From contig JAIRRF010000030.1 of the NCBI GenBank assembly GCA_031256115.1, forward strand, positions 1-7,161: a stretch of 7,161 nt of DNA, given 5' to 3'. This DNA comes from Treponema sp. GTDB lineage: Bacteria; Spirochaetota; Spirochaetia; Treponematales; Breznakiellaceae. Below the pieces are notes generated by a model. The model saw only the letters and a program-made list of their open reading frames with translations, was not told the origin of the DNA and did not search any database. Positions within the stretch are counted from its first letter, which is position 1. Every line of letters begins with the position of its first letter. Shown piece after piece: positions 1-6,183 of the stretch. The translations under genes and the position numbers were made by a program.

Positions 1-2
1 AT

Positions 3-875
3 CTTACTTCAATTGACAAGACACTCAAACAAAAAAATAATTTTTTGGAATTTCTTTTAGAATTTCCGGAAGAATTTACTCCATTTTATATATCTGATAA
101 TGAAATAATCTTTAATGCAAATTGTCTGGAAATATTACATTCCATTCCGGAAAATTCCATAGACATGATTTTTGCTGATCCGCCATATTTGTTATCAAAT
201 GATGGTATTACATGTCAAAACGGAAAAATGGTAAATGTCAATAAGGGGGAATGGGATAAGAGTAATGGCTTTAAAAATGATACAGCTTTTCACGATGAAT
301 GGATTTCCGCATGCCGTCATATTTTAAAACCCGAAGGAACGATATGGATTTCAGGTACTTATCACAGTATTTATCAGTGCGGCTATTTTTTACAAAAAAA
401 TTTGTTTCATATTTTAAATGATATTACATGGCTAAAACCAAATGCTTCTCCTAATTTAAGCTGTCGATTTTTTACCGCTTCACACGAAACTCTTATTTGG
501 GCCCGCAAAGACAAAAAAGCAAAACATACATTCAATTATGAAGAAATGAAGAGTGGGGTATTTCCGGAAGATAAATTAAAAAAAGAAAATGCGCAAATGA
601 GATCGGTCTGGTCAATAGGAACTCCAAAGAACAGTGAAAAAGAATATGGAAAACATCCAACACAAAAACCATTGGATCTTTTAAAACGTATAATACTTGC
701 ATCAACAAATGAAAATGATATTGTACTTGACCCATTTTGTGGCAGCGGAACAACAGGGGTTGCTTGTAGATGTCTTGGCAACAGATCGTTTATTGGCATG
801 GACATTGAAAAAAAATACTGCACTTTAACAAAGAAAAGACTGGTACAAAGCAATTCACGGCAGAAAATTTCATGA
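3..875 (+). CDS. DpnA-like DNA N6-adenine methyltransferase (5' end open)
   Basis: Probable site-specific DNA adenine methyltransferase that transfers a methyl group from SAM to the N6 of adenine, most likely in GATC given its likeness to DpnA (M2.DpnII). Numbering from the TTG at 45, catalytic motif IV DPPY is at residues 45-48 and the SAM-binding motif I (DPFCGSGTTG) is at 229-238. Motif IV before motif I is the beta-class order. The family segments WISG (101-104), PNLSCRFF (136-143) and GKHPTQKP (202-209) are also present. The frame stays open from the TTG back to base 3, and no ribosome binding site precedes the TTG, so the true start probably lies upstream of the window. If so, the protein exceeds the 276 residues counted from the TTG. 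The stop overlaps the next gene by ATGA. Base composition is strongly AT-rich. No endonuclease is visible, so it may be an orphan enzyme or the second methylase of a DpnII-type locus. The methylase call is firm; the GATC specificity is inferred from memory of the family. Confidence 0.9.
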   Translation, partial: LTSIDKTLKQKNNFLEFLLEFPEEFTPFYISDNEIIFNANCLEILHSIPENSIDMIFADPPYLLSNDGITCQNGKMVNVNKGEWDKSNGFKNDTAFHDEWISACRHILKPEGTIWISGTYHSIYQCGYFLQKNLFHILNDITWLKPNASPNLSCRFFTASHETLIWARKDKKAKHTFNYEEMKSGVFPEDKLKKENAQMRSVWSIGTPKNSEKEYGKHPTQKPLDLLKRIILASTNENDIVLDPFCGSGTTGVACRCLGNRSFIGMDIEKKYCTLTKKRLVQSNSRQKIS

Positions 876-1330
876 AAAAGATAGTAACAGGTGTTTTATT
901 GTTTGGATATATTATTACGGGATTTTTGGATGCTTTATTACATGGTAAAACAACATATTCTTCAATAATGGGAATGGATCTAAACAGAGTATATTTTTAT
1001 ACTTTCTTTTTATTGGTAATGGGTTGTTGGCTTCTTTATAATAAATGGTTTGTAGGAATAGGATTTTTGGCTTTGGCAACATTTAGCTCTTATTTTACGG
1101 AATTCATCATTATGCATAATTATTTTGCATCAGTATTAATATACATTGGAATAATAATTGATATAATAATCAGACAAAAAAAGAAATGGTTGATTCCATT
1201 GATTATTGTTGGAATAATACAGGGTATGGCATTCCAAACCACTTGGTTAAGTCATTACATGGTGGGAAGCATGGAATTTGCAGCTTTATGTATTGGTTCC
1301 ATTTTCATTATCAAAACCCTAAAGGATTAA
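872..1330 (+). CDS. Small polytopic membrane protein of unknown function
   Basis: I do not recognise this 152-residue protein. It is very hydrophobic, with about five to six likely membrane segments near residues 4-22, 40-56, 58-80, 85-101, 106-124 and 131-148. Basic clusters such as RQKKK (101-105) would favour a cytoplasmic loop there. A His and two acidic residues sit in or near the segments (H24, E77, D97), but no catalytic motif is recognisable. Its ATG overlaps the methylase stop as ATGA, which suggests translational coupling. The next gene's ATG lies 2 bases after its stop, and that gene's ribosome binding site lies within its last codons. It therefore sits in the middle of a tight three-gene operon between two methyltransferases, with the same AT-rich composition. 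The open frame, good start context and membrane pattern support a real gene. Its role could be an integral membrane accessory or an unrelated cargo gene. Confidence 0.72.
   Translation: MKKIVTGVLLFGYIITGFLDALLHGKTTYSSIMGMDLNRVYFYTFFLLVMGCWLLYNKWFVGIGFLALATFSSYFTEFIIMHNYFASVLIYIGIIIDIIIRQKKKWLIPLIIVGIIQGMAFQTTWLSHYMVGSMEFAALCIGSIFIIKTLKD
1321..1326 (+). promoter_or_regulatory. Ribosome binding site fixing the start at 1333
   Basis: AAAGGA followed by a 6-base spacer precedes the ATG at 1333. This site decides the start of the downstream methyltransferase. The same frame is open from an ATG at 1186, but that longer version would overlap most of the end of the membrane protein gene and adds 49 residues with no family resemblance. 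Confidence 0.7.
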
Positions 1331-1332
1331 TT

Positions 1333-2103
1333 ATGGAAAACGAAAAAACAATTAACGAATTCGATAAAGAATTAATCTGTGAGTATTACTCAGATATGAA
1401 GCGACAAGGACCTGGTAGTCCTGAAATGACAATTAAGGCATTGGGCTTTATTGATAATCTAACGCAAAAATCAAAAATTGCAGATATTGGATGCGGAACC
1501 GGCGGTCAAACAATGGTACTTGCTCAAAATATTACCGGAAATATTATTGGAATAGACTTTTTTCCGGAATTCATAGAAATCCTAAACAATAATGCCAATA
1601 AACTTAATCTTTCAGAAAAAGTAAAGGGTTATGCCGGGTTAATGGAAAATCTTTCCTTTCAGGAAGAGGAATTTGACCTTATTTGGTGTGAAGGGGCAAT
1701 ATATAATATTGGTTTTGAACGTGGACTAAATGAATGGCGAAAATTTTTGAAAAAAGACGGCTACATAGCGGTAACAGAAGCATCATGGTTTACGGAAAAA
1801 CGCCCTGAAGAAATTGAGAACTATTGGGTACATCATTATCCGGGAATAACAACAATTTCCAGTAATGTAAGTACAATGCAAAAAACCGGTTATATTCCAG
1901 TCGCAACATTCACCTTGCCGGAAAATTGCTGGATCGATAATTATTTTATACCACAAATTTCTGTTCAGGAAAAATTTCTGGAAAAATATACCGGCAATGA
2001 AACCGTCGAAGAATTTATCGAAGGTTGTCGCCATGAGGAAAAAATGTATCATGATTATAAGGATTATTATGGCTATGTATTTTACATTGGAAGAAAGTAT
2101 TAA
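1333..2103 (+). CDS. Class I SAM-dependent methyltransferase, Bacteroides BT_2972/BVU_3255-like
   Basis: A 256-residue methyltransferase with a Rossmann fold. Motif [10 protein letters not shown], is at residues 50-58, and the acidic residue closing strand 2 is D75 (GIDFF). The motif around 115-128 ([14 protein letters not shown]) and the post-I segments match, as I recall them, a family of uncharacterised methyltransferases with structures solved from Bacteroides species. The N-terminal RQGPGSPE (24-31) and the C-terminal LPENCW (195-200) are typical of that group, and the length is as expected. The substrate is unknown. The fold and the lack of a DNA target-recognition domain point to a small molecule rather than DNA. 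A good ribosome binding site at 1321-1326 supports the start. The gene is AT-rich like its two upstream neighbours and probably shares their transcript. The methyltransferase assignment is firm; the Bacteroidetes link is from memory. Confidence 0.88.
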   Translation: MENEKTINEFDKELICEYYSDMKRQGPGSPEMTIKALGFIDNLTQKSKIADIGCGTGGQTMVLAQNITGNIIGIDFFPEFIEILNNNANKLNLSEKVKGYAGLMENLSFQEEEFDLIWCEGAIYNIGFERGLNEWRKFLKKDGYIAVTEASWFTEKRPEEIENYWVHHYPGITTISSNVSTMQKTGYIPVATFTLPENCWIDNYFIPQISVQEKFLEKYTGNETVEEFIEGCRHEEKMYHDYKDYYGYVFYIGRKY

Positions 2104-2133
2104 CAAAAACAGGAATATACAGTTATACAATAT

Positions 2134-2150
2134 GTGTGATAATATTACAC
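2134..2150 (+). promoter_or_regulatory. 17-bp near-palindrome with an extended -10 element just before an ATG
   Basis: GTGTGATAATATTACAC is an inverted repeat with a central A and one mismatched pair, ending one base before the ATG at 2152. Inside it, TGTGATAAT (2135-2143) resembles an extended -10 element (TGn plus GATAAT), but no good -35 lies 16-18 bases upstream. If it served as a promoter the transcript would be nearly leaderless, which fits the absence of a ribosome binding site. It may instead be an operator for a dimeric regulator. Both readings are inference. Confidence 0.35.
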
Positions 2151-2151
2151 C

Positions 2152-3078
2152 ATGCGGTTTGAACTATCCGAAGCACTCATTGATGATATTCTTTTTTCCA
2201 TGGAGGACCAGGAAGGGGAATTCATGATGGACACCGTAGAAGGGGTTGTTGCTGGTGGAATTGGGGACCAGGGTTTTTCGAATGATGAGCTGGATGATGA
2301 TGATGGTACCCGCTATATCTCCCTTCCAGAATGGGATTCCGCGAGCGGTTTCAGGCTCATGGAGCGTTTTGCCGCGGGCTTGCGGAACCCCATGGTGCGG
2401 GAGGAACTGAGTTCGGCTCTTGGTCAGGGGAAAGGAGTTTTCCGAGCTTTTAAAAACACCCTAGCCCGCTATCCGGAAACTGAGAAGCTTTGGTTTGTCT
2501 ACAAAGAAAAAGAAATGAGGCGGGAGATAATCAGATGGTACAACGGCTTAAGGGAGGAATGGGGGCTGGAAAAAATAGGAATCGAACCGGAAGATACCGA
2601 AGACCTTGTATTGGAAGATTTTTGCTTTCGACCTTTTCAAAAAGAAGACTTTACCCAGGCTGAAGAGTTGCACCGTCTGTGCATTGAGGAATTTAAAAGT
2701 ACCCTGGCTCGTACAGGTCTTTCAACCGATGCGATCGCAAACGAAGTCCATGTTTTGCGGAACATTCCCGGTTCATCATTTGAGATAGCCATGACTGCTG
2801 AATTTGGAGAAAGTCAATTTGCCGGTTATATTTCCGGAACAAAAAAAGACACAGTGCTATTCATACAAAACCTGGAAGTCAAAGCCGAATTTCGGGGACT
2901 TGGCATCGGCGAGGCCCTTCTTACCAGGTTGCTGGAAAGTCTTGACCCGGAGGAAATTGACCAGGTTTTATTGGACCTTCCTTCATGCACAGAAGGTTTT
3001 TCCAGAGTTCTTCACAGGGAATCATTCAAACCATATTCGGTCCGTTATTGGCTCAAACTTCGGGATCGTGCGGATTAA
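2152..3078 (+). CDS. UPF0158 domain fused to a GNAT N-acetyltransferase domain
   Basis: A two-domain protein of 308 residues. Residues 1 to about 140 match the UPF0158 family: a start like MRFELSEALIDDILFSMEDQ, an acidic stretch (NDELDDDDG, 44-52), then YISLPEWDSASGFRLMERF (55-73), GKGVFRAFK (93-101) and RWYNGLREEWGL (128-139). UPF0158 has no known function. Residues from about 155 to 305 form a GNAT domain with the acetyl-CoA-binding motif A, RGLGIG (248-253), after a beta-strand LEVKAEF. GNAT enzymes transfer acetyl groups from acetyl-CoA to amines; the acceptor here is unknown. The N-terminal family match supports the ATG at 2152 although no ribosome binding site is visible. The composition is that of the core genes and not of the AT-rich block just upstream. 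The gene ends in a hairpin and is followed by a 57-bp gap before aspS. The fusion resembles treponemal proteins as I remember them. Confidence 0.88.
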   Translation: MRFELSEALIDDILFSMEDQEGEFMMDTVEGVVAGGIGDQGFSNDELDDDDGTRYISLPEWDSASGFRLMERFAAGLRNPMVREELSSALGQGKGVFRAFKNTLARYPETEKLWFVYKEKEMRREIIRWYNGLREEWGLEKIGIEPEDTEDLVLEDFCFRPFQKEDFTQAEELHRLCIEEFKSTLARTGLSTDAIANEVHVLRNIPGSSFEIAMTAEFGESQFAGYISGTKKDTVLFIQNLEVKAEFRGLGIGEALLTRLLESLDPEEIDQVLLDLPSCTEGFSRVLHRESFKPYSVRYWLKLRDRAD

Positions 3079-3086
3079 AATCCGCA
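3069..3086 (+). repeat. 7-bp stem inverted repeat across the stop codon of the UPF0158-GNAT gene
   Basis: TGCGGAT-TAAA-ATCCGCA is a perfect inverted repeat whose loop contains the TAA stop. The bases after it are A-rich rather than T-rich; the nearest T run (TCTTTTCT) starts about 13 bases later. It is therefore not a standard intrinsic terminator, though it could stabilise the mRNA 3' end or act as a weak attenuator ahead of aspS. Confidence 0.45.
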
Positions 3087-3135
3087 AAAATAAAAACCTC
3101 TTTTCTAATTATTAATTCCTCATTACTATCAACCT

Positions 3136-4965
3136 ATGGAAGAGATGAGACGTACAGTTAATTGCGGCGATCTAAGAAAGGCCGATCTGGGGAAAAAGGT
3201 TATACTTAACGGTTGGGTAAACCGCAAGCGGGATCACGGGGGGATTTCATTCATCAATCTTCGGGACCGGTACGGGATCACCCAAACAGTGGTAGACCCG
3301 GAGGTCTTTCCTCAAGGGACGATTCCGGCTGAACTGGTGCAAGTCACTGCGGAGCTGCGGAACGAATTCTGTCTTGCCGTGGAAGGTAAAGTCCGGCCTA
3401 GACCTGATACCATGGTCAACCCTGAAATGCCGACAGGCGAAATAGAAGTAGCGGTGGAAAAGATACTTATTCTAAACCGTTCCAAAGAGCTTCCCTTTCA
3501 GATAGAAGATGAAACAAGCGCCAGAGAAGAACTGCGTTTAAAGTACCGCTATCTGGATCTTCGTTCCGCAGCCATGCAGAAGCGGATAAAACTGCGTAAC
3601 GATGTTGTATTCGCGATAAGGGAGTACATGACTGACAAGGGGTTTTATGAAATAGAAACCCCTACCTTCATTCGTTCAACTCCCGAAGGCGCCAGGGATT
3701 ACCTTGTTCCTTCCCGGCTTTACCCAGGCAAATTCTACGCCTTACCCCAATCGCCGCAAATTTACAAACAGATACTGATGGTGTCGGGCTTCGATAAATA
3801 CTTCCAGATTGCCCGCTGCTACCGGGATGAAGACGCCCGGGGTGACAGGCAGCCTGAGTTCACCCAGCTTGATATTGAGATGTCCTTTGTGAGCCGCGAG
3901 GATGTGCTTTCCCTGATAGAAGGTCTCTTTGGGCATGTTTTCAGAAAAACCGTAAACTGCGAACTTCCGCCCAAATTTAAGCGACTCTCTTATGAAGAGG
4001 CAATGGAAACCTACGGCACTGATAAGCCCGATCTCCGTTTCGACATGCAGTTAAAGGATTTTTCTCCCTGGGTCGCCGCCGGAGAGTTCCAGGCTTTTAA
4101 GGATGCATTAGCAACACCCGGAGGCGGCGTCAAAGTCCTGGTAGTTCCAGGTAAAATCGGTGATAAGACGATCGAATATTCCAGGAAGCAGATTGAAGAG
4201 CTTGAAGCCCAGGCAAAAATCTACAAAGCCAGGGGCATGGCATGGATGAAGGTAGGACAAACCGGCGTTCCGGAAGGCGGGGTGTCAAAATTCTTCAGCT
4301 CACAGGCTGCGGTTATTATCAGTGGTCTCGGAGCCAAACCTGGTGACCTTATTCTTATAGTAGCTGACAGCAAGCGAAGAATTGCAAATACGGCGCTTGG
4401 CGCGGTGCGTTCCAAACTGGGCCGCGATCTCGGCCTTTGCGACCCTGCGAAGTTTGAGTTTGTCTGGATTCTGGACTTGCCCCTCTTCGAATTCAACGAG
4501 GAGAAAAACCAATGGGAAGCGGCTCACCATATGTTCAGTTATCCGCAAGAGCAGTACCACGCGACCCTTGAGACAGATCCCGGCGCGGTGAAGGGAGATC
4601 TTTACGATCTTGTGTTTAACGGCTTCGAGCTTGCTTCAGGCTCAATACGAATCCACGATCCTGAATTGCAGAAAAGAATCTTTAACATAGTAGGCTATGA
4701 TCCCGCCGAAGCCGAAGCCAAATTCGGTTTTCTTACCGAAGCTTTCAAATACGGCGCACCGCCCCACGGCGGCATTGCTCCCGGCATTGACCGGCTGGTA
4801 ATGATTATGGCAGGCCAGACATCAATAAAAGAAGTTATTGCGTTCCCGAAAAATTCCTTTGCAGAAGGCCTTATGGACGACTGTCCAAACACGGTGGGCC
4901 CGGAACAATTAAAAGAATTGCATCTCATCATTGACGAACCGAGTGGAAATAATCAGGTTAAATGA
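3136..4965 (+). CDS. aspS: Aspartyl-tRNA synthetase (bacterial type, with GAD domain)
   Basis: A cytoplasmic class IIb synthetase that charges tRNA-Asp with aspartate using ATP. At 609 residues it has the usual bacterial length. In order it has an N-terminal OB-fold anticodon-binding domain (about 1-115, including GWVNRKRDHGG at 26-36), a catalytic core with ATPEGARDYLVPSR-like STPEGARDYLVPSR (181-194) and QSPQ (205-208), motif 2 (RCYRDED, 227-233, Arg230) with QPEFTQLD (239-246), a bacterial GAD insertion at about 290-430, and motif 3 (GIAPGIDRL, 546-554, Arg553). The ATG at 3136 has no ribosome binding site. A second ATG at 3145, nine bases on, is preceded by GGAAGAG at very short spacing and fits the starts of homologues better (MRRTVNCG), so the start is uncertain by three residues. 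His34 (His31 from the second ATG) lies where non-discriminating AspRS enzymes have histidine. The stop overlaps the transporter gene downstream. Confidence 0.97.
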   Translation: MEEMRRTVNCGDLRKADLGKKVILNGWVNRKRDHGGISFINLRDRYGITQTVVDPEVFPQGTIPAELVQVTAELRNEFCLAVEGKVRPRPDTMVNPEMPTGEIEVAVEKILILNRSKELPFQIEDETSAREELRLKYRYLDLRSAAMQKRIKLRNDVVFAIREYMTDKGFYEIETPTFIRSTPEGARDYLVPSRLYPGKFYALPQSPQIYKQILMVSGFDKYFQIARCYRDEDARGDRQPEFTQLDIEMSFVSREDVLSLIEGLFGHVFRKTVNCELPPKFKRLSYEEAMETYGTDKPDLRFDMQLKDFSPWVAAGEFQAFKDALATPGGGVKVLVVPGKIGDKTIEYSRKQIEELEAQAKIYKARGMAWMKVGQTGVPEGGVSKFFSSQAAVIISGLGAKPGDLILIVADSKRRIANTALGAVRSKLGRDLGLCDPAKFEFVWILDLPLFEFNEEKNQWEAAHHMFSYPQEQYHATLETDPGAVKGDLYDLVFNGFELASGSIRIHDPELQKRIFNIVGYDPAEAEAKFGFLTEAFKYGAPPHGGIAPGIDRLVMIMAGQTSIKEVIAFPKNSFAEGLMDDCPNTVGPEQLKELHLIIDEPSGNNQVK

Positions 4966-5543
4966 AAGAATACCTTGAGATTTTCCTGGCTTTCCTGGAA
5001 ATCGGATGTTTAGCTTTCGGTGGCGGTTACGCAGTCATTCCTTTGGTTGACCGGGAACTCATTAAAAAAAGGGGCTGGGTCACCATGGATGAGGTGATGG
5101 ATTACTATACCATCGCCCAGATTACGCCTGGGCTCATCGGGGTGAATCTTTCCACTTTTGTGGGTTATAAACAAAAAGGCCACCTTGGCGGTATTCTCGC
5201 TACGCTGGGTTTTGTTCTCCCCGGCGTAACCCTCATCCTGGGGGCTGCAATCTTAATCAGCAATTTTGCGGAAATGGTAATAGTTAAGCACGCATTCGCG
5301 GGAATACGCATTGCCGTTGGCGCTCTGATCCTGGATACGGTACTTAAGCTGATAAAGGGAGTTTTCAAAGATATCAAAGGGATAATTGTTTATTTTTCCG
5401 TCTTTGCAATTTCAGTTTTGCCCAAAGGTGTAGAACCATTCACGATGATTCCTGCTTTTGTTAAATCTCCGGTATTTCTCGTGCTTGTCTCCGGTCTTGT
5501 AGGTCTTATTGTGTACAGGCAAAAGCCGGAGCTTCGGTCATGA
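4962..5543 (+). CDS. Short-chain chromate transporter (CHR family), first half-protein
   Basis: A 193-residue integral membrane protein of the short-chain CHR family, in which two adjacent half-size proteins act together. The family is named for chromate efflux; the native substrate of many members is untested. Diagnostic segments are LAFGGGYAVIPLVDREL (17-33), the cytoplasmic-type KKRGWVT (35-41) and QITPGLIGVNLSTFVGYK (53-70), followed by GFVLPG (83-88). Membrane segments lie near 5-27, 75-102, 108-128, 139-154 and 169-185. The usual PGP triplet is PGL here (56-58). The ATG overlaps the aspS TGA, with only a short AGG at 4955-4957 as ribosome binding site, so translation probably depends on aspS ribosomes. 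The stop in turn overlaps the second half-protein. Family assignment is firm; chromate as the substrate is not shown. Confidence 0.9.
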   Translation: MKEYLEIFLAFLEIGCLAFGGGYAVIPLVDRELIKKRGWVTMDEVMDYYTIAQITPGLIGVNLSTFVGYKQKGHLGGILATLGFVLPGVTLILGAAILISNFAEMVIVKHAFAGIRIAVGALILDTVLKLIKGVFKDIKGIIVYFSVFAISVLPKGVEPFTMIPAFVKSPVFLVLVSGLVGLIVYRQKPELRS

Positions 5544-6109
5544 ATCTTATTTACCTCTTCGCAATTTTTTTTAAGATAGGCCTCTTTTCCATAGGTGGAG
5601 GACTCGCTACCCTTCCCTTTATTTTTGAACTTGCCGATAACGCAAGCTCCAGTACCGGAGAGCCCTGGCTGACCCGGGAAATGATTGGAAACATGCTTGC
5701 CGTGGCCCAGTCTTTGCCGGGTGCTGTCGGCGCGAATCTTTCAAGTTATACTGGCTTCCGCTATACAGGGATCTCCGGAGGCTATGCGGCGGCTTTAGGA
5801 CTTATTGCCCCTTCGATTATAATCATCATTATTGTGGCCAGGATGCTGAAAGCATTTAAGGAAAACTCAGTGGTGAAGAGCCTCTTCGCGGGATTCCGCC
5901 CCGCAGCAGCAGGGCTGCTTTCGGCGGCCGGCTTTGGAGCTATCTCCCTTTCCCTCTGGGATCCAATGGGACAGCAGTGGTACGAGTATCTTCGATGGAA
6001 AGAAACCATGATCTTTGGCATTATCTTCTTTCTCGTGTTTAAATTCAAAAAACACCCTATTATCTATATCCTTGCCGCCGGCTTAACCGGAGTTTTTTTG
6101 AAACTGTAG
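5540..6109 (+). CDS. Short-chain chromate transporter (CHR family), second half-protein
   Basis: The 189-residue partner of the preceding half-protein. It repeats the same signature: FSIGGGLATLPFIFEL (16-31), PWLTREM (42-48), AVAQSLPGAVGANLSSYTGF (54-73) and LIAPS (88-92). Membrane segments lie near 4-27, 80-102, 115-137, 155-168 and 172-188, and basic loops (RMLKAFKE, KFKKH) mark likely cytoplasmic sides. The two halves are diverged paralogues rather than copies. In Bacillus subtilis the paired halves are both needed for chromate resistance, and the same arrangement is inferred here. The expected PGP is PGA (60-62). Translation starts within an ATGA overlap, with GGAG at 5528-5531 eight bases before the ATG. 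The stop codon lies inside an inverted repeat at 6103-6121 that also overlaps the promoter of the next gene. Confidence 0.9.
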   Translation: MNLIYLFAIFFKIGLFSIGGGLATLPFIFELADNASSSTGEPWLTREMIGNMLAVAQSLPGAVGANLSSYTGFRYTGISGGYAAALGLIAPSIIIIIIVARMLKAFKENSVVKSLFAGFRPAAAGLLSAAGFGAISLSLWDPMGQQWYEYLRWKETMIFGIIFFLVFKFKKHPIIYILAAGLTGVFLKL

Positions 6110-6121
6110 CCTTGCTACAGT
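6103..6121 (+). repeat. Perfect 8-bp inverted repeat overlapping the transporter stop and the pfkA -35 region
   Basis: ACTGTAGC-CTT-GCTACAGT has perfect 8-bp arms around a 3-base loop. The left arm contains the TAG stop of the second transporter gene and the right arm covers the likely -35 of the downstream promoter. The bases after it are TAAAGAATTA rather than a T run, so it is not a convincing intrinsic terminator. It may be an operator for the pfkA promoter or an mRNA 3'-end hairpin. Confidence 0.55.
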
Positions 6122-6139
6122 AAAGAATTATGCTATAAT
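6112..6139 (+). promoter_or_regulatory. Promoter of the phosphofructokinase gene
   Basis: A consensus extended -10, TGCTATAAT (6131-6139), with -10 hexamer TATAAT at 6134-6139, lies 16 bases downstream of a partial -35, TTGCTA (6112-6117, four of six consensus bases). Transcription would start near 6146, giving a leader of about 38 bases. The -35 lies in the right part of the inverted repeat at 6103-6121. This is the best sigma-70-type promoter in the window, and it separates pfkA from the aspS-transporter operon. Confidence 0.7.
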
Positions 6140-6183
6140 TATTAACAACAGCCAATTAAAGACCGAAAAACAGGGGGAAATCC

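Larger units (their letters stand above)
1..2103. other. AT-rich block, probably acquired horizontally
   Basis: Three tightly packed genes share a low G+C content. Sample counts are 14 of 60 at 61-120 and 21 of 60 at 1441-1500, whereas aspS at 3301-3360 has 36 of 60. The change occurs within about 50 bases, between the stop at 2103 and the ATG at 2152. The content (a DNA methylase, an unknown membrane protein and a Bacteroides-type methyltransferase) is accessory. No transposase, integrase, tRNA or flanking repeat is visible, and the left border lies outside the window, so the mechanism of arrival cannot be told. Confidence 0.55.

Noticed and set aside
45..47. TTG as the true start of the DNA methylase
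   Set aside because: No ribosome binding site precedes it and the frame is open to the window edge, so the start more probably lies outside the window; it cannot be excluded.
1186..1332. Longer version of the second methyltransferase starting at an ATG at 1186
   Set aside because: It overlaps the membrane protein gene in another frame, the extra residues do not resemble the family, and a good ribosome binding site stands before the ATG at 1333.
64..1926. Recurrent CCGGAA motif in the AT-rich genes as a possible DNA signal
   Set aside because: The copies I looked at (near 66, 147, 562, 1563 and 1918) fall in frame as Pro-Glu codons, so protein composition and codon preference explain them.
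3069..3110. Intrinsic terminator after the UPF0158-GNAT gene
   Set aside because: The hairpin is followed by an A-rich stretch, not a T run, on the + strand, and no T run follows it on the - strand either.
3083..3112. Sigma-70 promoter for aspS in the gap before it
   Set aside because: TAATTAT-like sequences occur but no acceptable -35 lies at proper spacing; the AT-rich gap alone is not enough to call one.
6104..6120. LexA-type SOS box (CTGT...ACAG)
   Set aside because: The spacer between CTGT and ACAG is 9 bases; the enterobacterial box has 8, and spirochaete LexA sites are not known to me to have this form.
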